Shown here piece after piece: positions 5,246 through 9,022 of a DNA stretch of 9,022 bases (position 1 is its first letter; each line of letters starts with the position of its first letter). The DNA comes from Gammaproteobacteria bacterium (GTDB lineage Bacteria; Pseudomonadota; Gammaproteobacteria; Arenicellales; JAHEKD01). Under the pieces are notes generated by a model. It did not search any database. It was given only the letters and a program-made list of their open reading frames with translations, and had not been told where the DNA came from. Made by a program: the position numbers and the translations under genes. Where the stretch lies: contig JAHEKD010000065.1 in the NCBI GenBank assembly GCA_024638545.1, forward strand, positions 1-9,022, in the 5' to 3' direction.

Positions 5246-6252
5246 ATTGTTCTAGGAATCGATTCTGAAAACAGATCTATCCTGTTTTTGAAATTATCAT
5301 TCGGCACAACGTTGATTTCCAGATACCAGCTGTTGTCATTGACCAGACTGGCACATTTTACCGCATCCTTTTCAGTCATTATTATCGCCAGATTGTTATC
5401 AAATTTTAAATCATCAGCCTGAAAAACATGATGATCCGGAAAACTGAATTTATTTAACTTGATCTTTAAGCTTTCCAGCAAGTCAAAAAACTTCTCAGGA
5501 TAACCGATACCGGCAACCGCATTGACTTCATTGCCCTCAAATTCGTGAATATCAATAACCAGGTTCTCATTGATTATGTTTCTGATTCGTATCGGGTTAA
5601 ACTTCATCCAGTATTCAAACTGGTCTAGTTCCCGGTTACCGCTATATATTCTGATAGCATCAGTTGAAATTGAATTAACACTTTCACGTAACGGTCCGCT
5701 TGGTAACAGCCTGTTATTTCCGAACATGCGCTGTGCATCAATAACGATAATTTCCAGGTCGCGTTTCAGAGCCAAATGCTGCAAGCCGTCGTCGCTGACA
5801 ATCACATCGACAGCGTATAAATCGATTAATAGTTCCGCGGCGTCAAGCCTGATTGGCGAAACAATTACGGGCAAACTGGTTTTTTTCTTGAGCATCACGG
5901 CCTCATCACCAACCATTTCGGGTTTTTCAAGCGGTGATACATCGACAGGCCAGTGCGGAGAGCTTCCGCCATAGCCTCGGCTGATTATGCCAACTTTCAG
6001 GCCTTTAAAATACAAATATTCACTTAACCAGATGACCAGCGGTGTTTTCCCGGTGCCGCCAACTGTGACATTACCGACAACGATGACAGGTACAGAAACA
6101 GAATGCGATCTCAACAGGCCTGCTTTATACAGATAGCGGCGAATGATCATTACCACGGCGTAGAGTAAACTCAATGGGTAGAGCAGTTTACTTACCGGGT
6201 GTGTTTTATCCTGCCAGATCTGCGGCAGTTTTTTCACAAGTTTAGGCGGCAT
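5242..6252 (-). CDS. lpxK: Tetraacyldisaccharide 4'-kinase
   Basis: LpxK phosphorylates the 4' position of tetraacyldisaccharide-1-phosphate to give lipid IVA, the sixth step of lipid A synthesis, at the inner face of the inner membrane. The 336-residue length is normal. A hydrophobic N-terminal helix (about 22-37) fits the membrane anchor. The P-loop is GNVTVGGTGKT at 60-70, followed by SRGYGG (91-96), GDEAVM (115-120), the acidic SDDGLQH (153-159) and RLLPSGPLRE (181-190). A late FPDHH is also a family feature. The ATG at 6252 lies 34 bases behind the msbA stop without a strong Shine-Dalgarno, and the stop overlaps the kdsB start. Together with msbA and kdsB it forms the conserved gammaproteobacterial lipid A/Kdo cluster. 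Confidence 0.97.
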   Translation of the reverse strand: MPPKLVKKLPQIWQDKTHPVSKLLYPLSLLYAVVMIIRRYLYKAGLLRSHSVSVPVIVVGNVTVGGTGKTPLVIWLSEYLYFKGLKVGIISRGYGGSSPHWPVDVSPLEKPEMVGDEAVMLKKKTSLPVIVSPIRLDAAELLIDLYAVDVIVSDDGLQHLALKRDLEIIVIDAQRMFGNNRLLPSGPLRESVNSISTDAIRIYSGNRELDQFEYWMKFNPIRIRNIINENLVIDIHEFEGNEVNAVAGIGYPEKFFDLLESLKIKLNKFSFPDHHVFQADDLKFDNNLAIIMTEKDAVKCASLVNDNSWYLEINVVPNDNFKNRIDLFSESIPRTI

Positions 6253-6286
6253 GACAGAGAATAATTTACCAGTAATTGCTTACGGA

Positions 6287-8083
6287 CTAGATATTGAGTT
6301 TATCTAGCTTATCCGTATTACTGAGTCGTTGTGCCTGCCAAAGCTGCGCGTAATACCCTTGTTTATCGATTAGTTCCATGCTGTTGCCTTTTTCCACAAT
6401 TCGTCCCTGGTCCATCACGTAGATACAGTCAGCATTTTCTATCGTAGAGAGTCTATGTGCAATAACAATTGTTGTTCTGCCTTCCTTTAGGGCCTGGGTC
6501 GCCTGCTGCACGAGACGTTCCGAGTGCGTATCCAGCGCTGAAGTGGCCTCATCAAGAATTAAAACGGGCGCATTTTTGTAAAAAGCGCGAGCAATTGCTA
6601 TGCGCTGTCGCTGCCCTCCCGACAAACGTGTGCCACGTTCACCGATCAGCGTATCGACTCCATCCGGTAGACGACTCAAAAATTCAGTCACGTGCGCTGC
6701 ATCACAGACCTGCAATAATCGCTCTTCATCGACAGGGCCCGTGCTTGCATAGGTGATATTATTTCTTAATGTGTCATCAAATAAAATAGCCTCCTGCGTC
6801 ACGATGGAAAAATTCGACCTGAGTTCTTTTAGCTTGATATCCTTTATCGAAGTATCATCAAGTTTTATGCTGCCGGTCCAGGTTTCATAAAAACGTAATA
6901 ATAATGACACCACCGTTGACTTGCCGCTGCCGGAGGCACCTACCAGTGCGATGGACTGGCCCGGATGAATTGTCATTGATATATTGTCGAGCACTTTTAA
7001 CGCTTCATTTCCAGAATATTTAAATGAAACGTTTTCGAAGCTGATTTTTCCTTCAGCCCGGTTCGAGGATTCGGAGCCCGACTGAATTTCGATTGCCTCG
7101 TCAATGGTAGTGAATACGCTGTCGGCACCGGCTATCCCTGCTTGCAGCGTTTCATTAATTTTTGCAAGGCGCTTGACGGGTGACATCATCATCAAAACTG
7201 CACCCAGATAGGATACAAACCCGCCGGCACTGAGTAGTTGTGGTTTTTCCGGATCGATCGCCATTTTGATGATCATCGCGACTGCAAAGCCGATAACAGT
7301 CAGTATCAGCGACAGGTTTATAGCAGAAATAACGGCCTTTTTCATTGCCTGTTGCCGATTGTCGTCATTGGCGTTCTCAAAACGCTGGCACTCAAATTCT
7401 TCACCGCCGTAGGTTTTTACAATCTTATGGCCTTGAAACGCCTCTTTGGCAGTATTGGCTATAGCTTTGATGCTGCGCTGGATTTCATGAGAATTTTTTC
7501 GAAAACGATCGCTTGCCATTTTCACGATCAGCGCAACGATCGGAATTAACACAAACAGCACCAGCGTGAGTTTAAAGTTCAGATAAGCCATCCAGCAGAG
7601 CAAGGCAATGACTGTCAGGCTGTCTTTTACAAGAACGCGTAAGACCGAGGTGCTGGCTGATGCAACTTGCTCAACGTCGTATACCAGCTTTGAAACCAGC
7701 GAAGCAGAGGAATTGTGATCATAAAATTTTACCGGCAGATGAACGACAGTCTTAAACAGATCCCGCCGCATGTCGAAGATCGTTTTCCTGGCAACCCATG
7801 TCATGCCATAAGTATCAACAAACAGACCAATCCCGCGTAAAAGAAAAATACCAATCAGCATTAACGGCAGCCATTTGGTCATGGTTGGGTTTCTAGAAAC
7901 CAGGCCCTCATCCATGATTGGTTTCAGCATGGATACGAATCCGGCATCCGCTAGCGCGGTAACTATCATACCCACTATTGCGCTTAGAAATACCCATTTG
8001 TAGCGACGTACGTACTGGAGAAGGCGCTTGTAAACCAAGACACCTGAATGTTTTTTAGACCTGGGCATAGTGTTGAGTCGCAT
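6287..8083 (-). CDS. msbA: Lipid A export ATP-binding/permease protein MsbA
   Basis: MsbA is a homodimeric ABC half-transporter that flips core-lipid A from the inner to the outer leaflet of the inner membrane. The 598 residues comprise a six-helix transmembrane domain (hydrophobic stretches near 31-55, 70-88, 150-190 and 250-300) and a nucleotide-binding domain from about 345. The latter has Walker A GASGSGKST (382-390), Q-loop Q430, signature LSGGQ (487-491), Walker B VLILDEAT (507-514, catalytic E512) and H-loop H543. Genomic position before lpxK and kdsB separates it from other ABC exporters. ATG 8083 is used here; ATG 8068 would remove five residues, and neither has a clear Shine-Dalgarno. 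It is the first gene of the minus-strand run, with a candidate promoter about 110 bases upstream. Confidence 0.96.
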   Translation of the reverse strand: MRLNTMPRSKKHSGVLVYKRLLQYVRRYKWVFLSAIVGMIVTALADAGFVSMLKPIMDEGLVSRNPTMTKWLPLMLIGIFLLRGIGLFVDTYGMTWVARKTIFDMRRDLFKTVVHLPVKFYDHNSSASLVSKLVYDVEQVASASTSVLRVLVKDSLTVIALLCWMAYLNFKLTLVLFVLIPIVALIVKMASDRFRKNSHEIQRSIKAIANTAKEAFQGHKIVKTYGGEEFECQRFENANDDNRQQAMKKAVISAINLSLILTVIGFAVAMIIKMAIDPEKPQLLSAGGFVSYLGAVLMMMSPVKRLAKINETLQAGIAGADSVFTTIDEAIEIQSGSESSNRAEGKISFENVSFKYSGNEALKVLDNISMTIHPGQSIALVGASGSGKSTVVSLLLRFYETWTGSIKLDDTSIKDIKLKELRSNFSIVTQEAILFDDTLRNNITYASTGPVDEERLLQVCDAAHVTEFLSRLPDGVDTLIGERGTRLSGGQRQRIAIARAFYKNAPVLILDEATSALDTHSERLVQQATQALKEGRTTIVIAHRLSTIENADCIYVMDQGRIVEKGNSMELIDKQGYYAQLWQAQRLSNTDKLDKLNI

Positions 8084-8241
8084 GGAATGGATATTTAAAC
8101 ATCCGGATAGTTTACATTCATGATTGCCCCTGGGGTACAGTTTAAGTCCTTCATTTAAGACTTACTCGTATGCCAACCTCTTGATTGTTAAATTATATCA
8201 GATGAGGTGCTTTGGCAATCGAAGGCAATATCCTGTAGCTG
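8084..8241. other. Intergenic region between the exported protein gene and msbA
   Basis: These 158 bases hold the candidate msbA promoter and its leader. I see no RNA gene, no intrinsic terminator with a U tract for the upstream gene, and no credible small reading frame. The leader contains one short inverted repeat and the palindrome CCCCTGGGG. Confidence 0.5.
8192..8218 (-). promoter_or_regulatory. Extended -10 promoter for the msbA-lpxK-kdsB run
   Basis: The minus strand carries TGATATAAT, a perfect TATAAT (8197-8192) with the TGn extension. TTGCCA (8218-8213) lies upstream with a 15-base spacer, shorter than optimal, which an extended -10 can tolerate. The expected leader to the msbA start is about 100 bases and includes a TAAGTC/GACTTA inverted repeat (within 8140-8165). 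Position and consensus support it; no experiment is implied. Confidence 0.55.
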
Positions 8242-8709
8242 TTATTTAAAGTAAAGATGTTTGCTGACTTGATTAGATCTTTTATCTATCCAGAATTTAA
8301 CGGTTTTTCCAAATGTCGCGGTTGCGTAGCCCACCGGCTTATCATTTTCAATACGTTCAGGAAGTAACAGCGGCATGAATAGAATAATATAACTGTCCGG
8401 CGATTCAGTAAAACCGATGCGGTAATGCTTCAGATGACGCTGTTCGACGGTTAATTCCGGCAGTTTTGAAAATGCTTCATAAGCCACCTTGAATGCGAGC
8501 AGATATTGGCCCGGCGTTAAACGCTGTAACGATTCCCGGCTGATGAAATCATCCTCTTTAATGTCCAGACAACGGTAACCATCACCCAGCGTGCAGGTTG
8601 GGATGACGGTTTTGGCGTACTCATCAAGCATTTCCCTTGATGAAACCGGTTTAGTCGCCATAGCTGTCATTAAAAAGCAGGAGGTCAGCACTATCAGTTT
8701 TTTGTTCAT
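8242..8709 (-). CDS. Small exported protein of unknown function, possible immunity partner
   Basis: I do not recognise this 155-residue protein. It starts with a probable Sec signal peptide: K3-K4, a hydrophobic stretch to about residue 18, and small polar residues near 19-24 for cleavage. That places it in the periplasm or outside the cell. LTSC at 8-11 matches a lipobox formally, but the hydrophobic segment before it is too short to be convincing. The mature part has two cysteines (C39, C47) that could form a disulfide. A helix-rich middle follows, then an alternating strand-like C-terminus (YRIGFTES, YIILFMPLLLPE, VKFWIDKR) suggesting a small alpha+beta fold. It begins seven bases behind the stop of the JAMM-like gene, so the two are surely co-transcribed. 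That arrangement fits toxin followed by immunity protein, but this is inference from layout. Confidence 0.75.
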   Translation of the reverse strand: MNKKLIVLTSCFLMTAMATKPVSSREMLDEYAKTVIPTCTLGDGYRCLDIKEDDFISRESLQRLTPGQYLLAFKVAYEAFSKLPELTVEQRHLKHYRIGFTESPDSYIILFMPLLLPERIENDKPVGYATATFGKTVKFWIDKRSNQVSKHLYFK

Positions 8710-8716
8710 TATTCAT

Positions 8717-9022
8717 CTAATTTGCAATCTTGCCAAGTGTCGATATCCGTCCTAGGGCAACATCGTAATACTTGAAAGCGCCTGCAGGTGTACCCAGGTA
8801 TGAATCAAGATCAGTTCGGTTGGCGGAATTTATGTCAATCGGGGAGAAGTTTTCATTATCGTACCTTGGATCGAAGCCAGCATGGGTATGAAAGAAAGCT
8901 GTCGCCCGTGTTCCCTCAGGTGTCTCAAGCGGTATCAACAGGCTGTCCTGATCGCCCCGGACAGGATTTGTGTTGGCGTATGTGCCGTCAGGATTTCGGT
9001 AAATCACCCCACCATATTCCCT
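8717..9022 (-). CDS. C-terminal JAMM/JAB-like (DUF4329-like) domain, partial at right edge
   Basis: The frame is open to the window edge, so the visible 101 residues are the C-terminus of a longer protein; the GTG at 9007 is probably internal. The visible part resembles the DUF4329 domain known from ends of Rhs and other polymorphic toxins. Numbering from the edge, it has E2 in EYGGVIYR, H45-T-H47 (FFHTH), then DPRYDNENFSP and S60-P-I-D63. This matches the JAMM metal-site pattern E, HxH, SxxD, as in zinc isopeptidases and peptidases. The DPRYDNENFSP.DI core and SYLGTPAG are what I recall of DUF4329. A co-directional gene for a small exported protein starts seven bases after the stop. Whether the protein is an Rhs toxin, another secreted enzyme or a stand-alone domain cannot be judged without the missing N-terminus. 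Confidence 0.7.
   Translation of the reverse strand, partial: REYGGVIYRNPDGTYANTNPVRGDQDSLLIPLETPEGTRATAFFHTHAGFDPRYDNENFSPIDINSANRTDLDSYLGTPAGAFKYYDVALGRISTLGKIAN

Noticed and set aside
8675..8709. Lipoprotein signal (LTSC) in the small exported protein
   Set aside because: The cysteine is at residue 11 with only about five hydrophobic residues before it, and the hydrophobic stretch continues past it, which fits a standard Sec signal better.
1..9022. CRISPR arrays, tRNA or rRNA genes, and tandem repeats
   Set aside because: I found no regularly spaced repeats, no cloverleaf-like sequence with the conserved TTCGA arm in a gene-free region, and no rRNA-like stretch; nearly all sequence is explained by coding regions.

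Overview
The window reads as chromosomal DNA from a Gram-negative gammaproteobacterium of moderate base composition. The evidence is a lipid A/Kdo supply cluster in the order msbA-lpxK-kdsB, a NagZ peptidoglycan-recycling enzyme, and uvrC and efp as housekeeping neighbours. I cannot name the genus. The elongation factor P looks closer to the alphaproteobacterial type than to the enterobacterial one, so the lineage is probably not close to E. coli.

Layout. (1) Positions 1-908, minus strand: a family-5 type uracil-DNA glycosylase overlaps the start of uvrC, which runs off the left edge; together they form a DNA-repair pair. (2) Positions 909-999: a divergent promoter region. (3) Positions 1000-2138, plus strand: efp, then a single-domain rhodanese. 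(4) Positions 2148-8083, minus strand: a six-gene convergent run, msbA, lpxK, kdsB, a low-molecular-weight tyrosine phosphatase (broken), a cytoplasmic YkuD-fold L,D-carboxypeptidase/transpeptidase and nagZ. A good extended -10 promoter lies upstream of msbA. (5) Positions 8242-9022, minus strand: a small exported protein of unknown function lies just behind the end of a protein with a JAMM/JAB-like (DUF4329-like) domain that runs off the right edge. The pair is arranged like a toxin and its immunity protein.

How the genes work together. MsbA flips lipid A-core across the inner membrane. LpxK adds the 4'-phosphate to lipid A, and KdsB activates Kdo for addition to lipid A. The last two intact genes of the run, an ElsL-like YkuD protein without a signal peptide and NagZ, both fit cytoplasmic murein recycling. 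The run therefore joins outer-membrane lipid supply to cell-wall salvage.

The most notable find is the phosphatase gene at 3718-4376. It carries a small transposase-less element (MITE-like) with perfect 19-bp terminal inverted repeats (3777-3795 and 3942-3960) ending in CTAG. The net insertion is exactly 180 bp and leaves the frame open. Separately, the gene changes frame at a run of seven A residues that sits exactly in the phase of a canonical -1 slippery heptamer (A AAA AAA). Removing 180 bp and correcting one base gives a 159-residue phosphatase with all family motifs. Either the gene is decaying or its expression depends on slippage.
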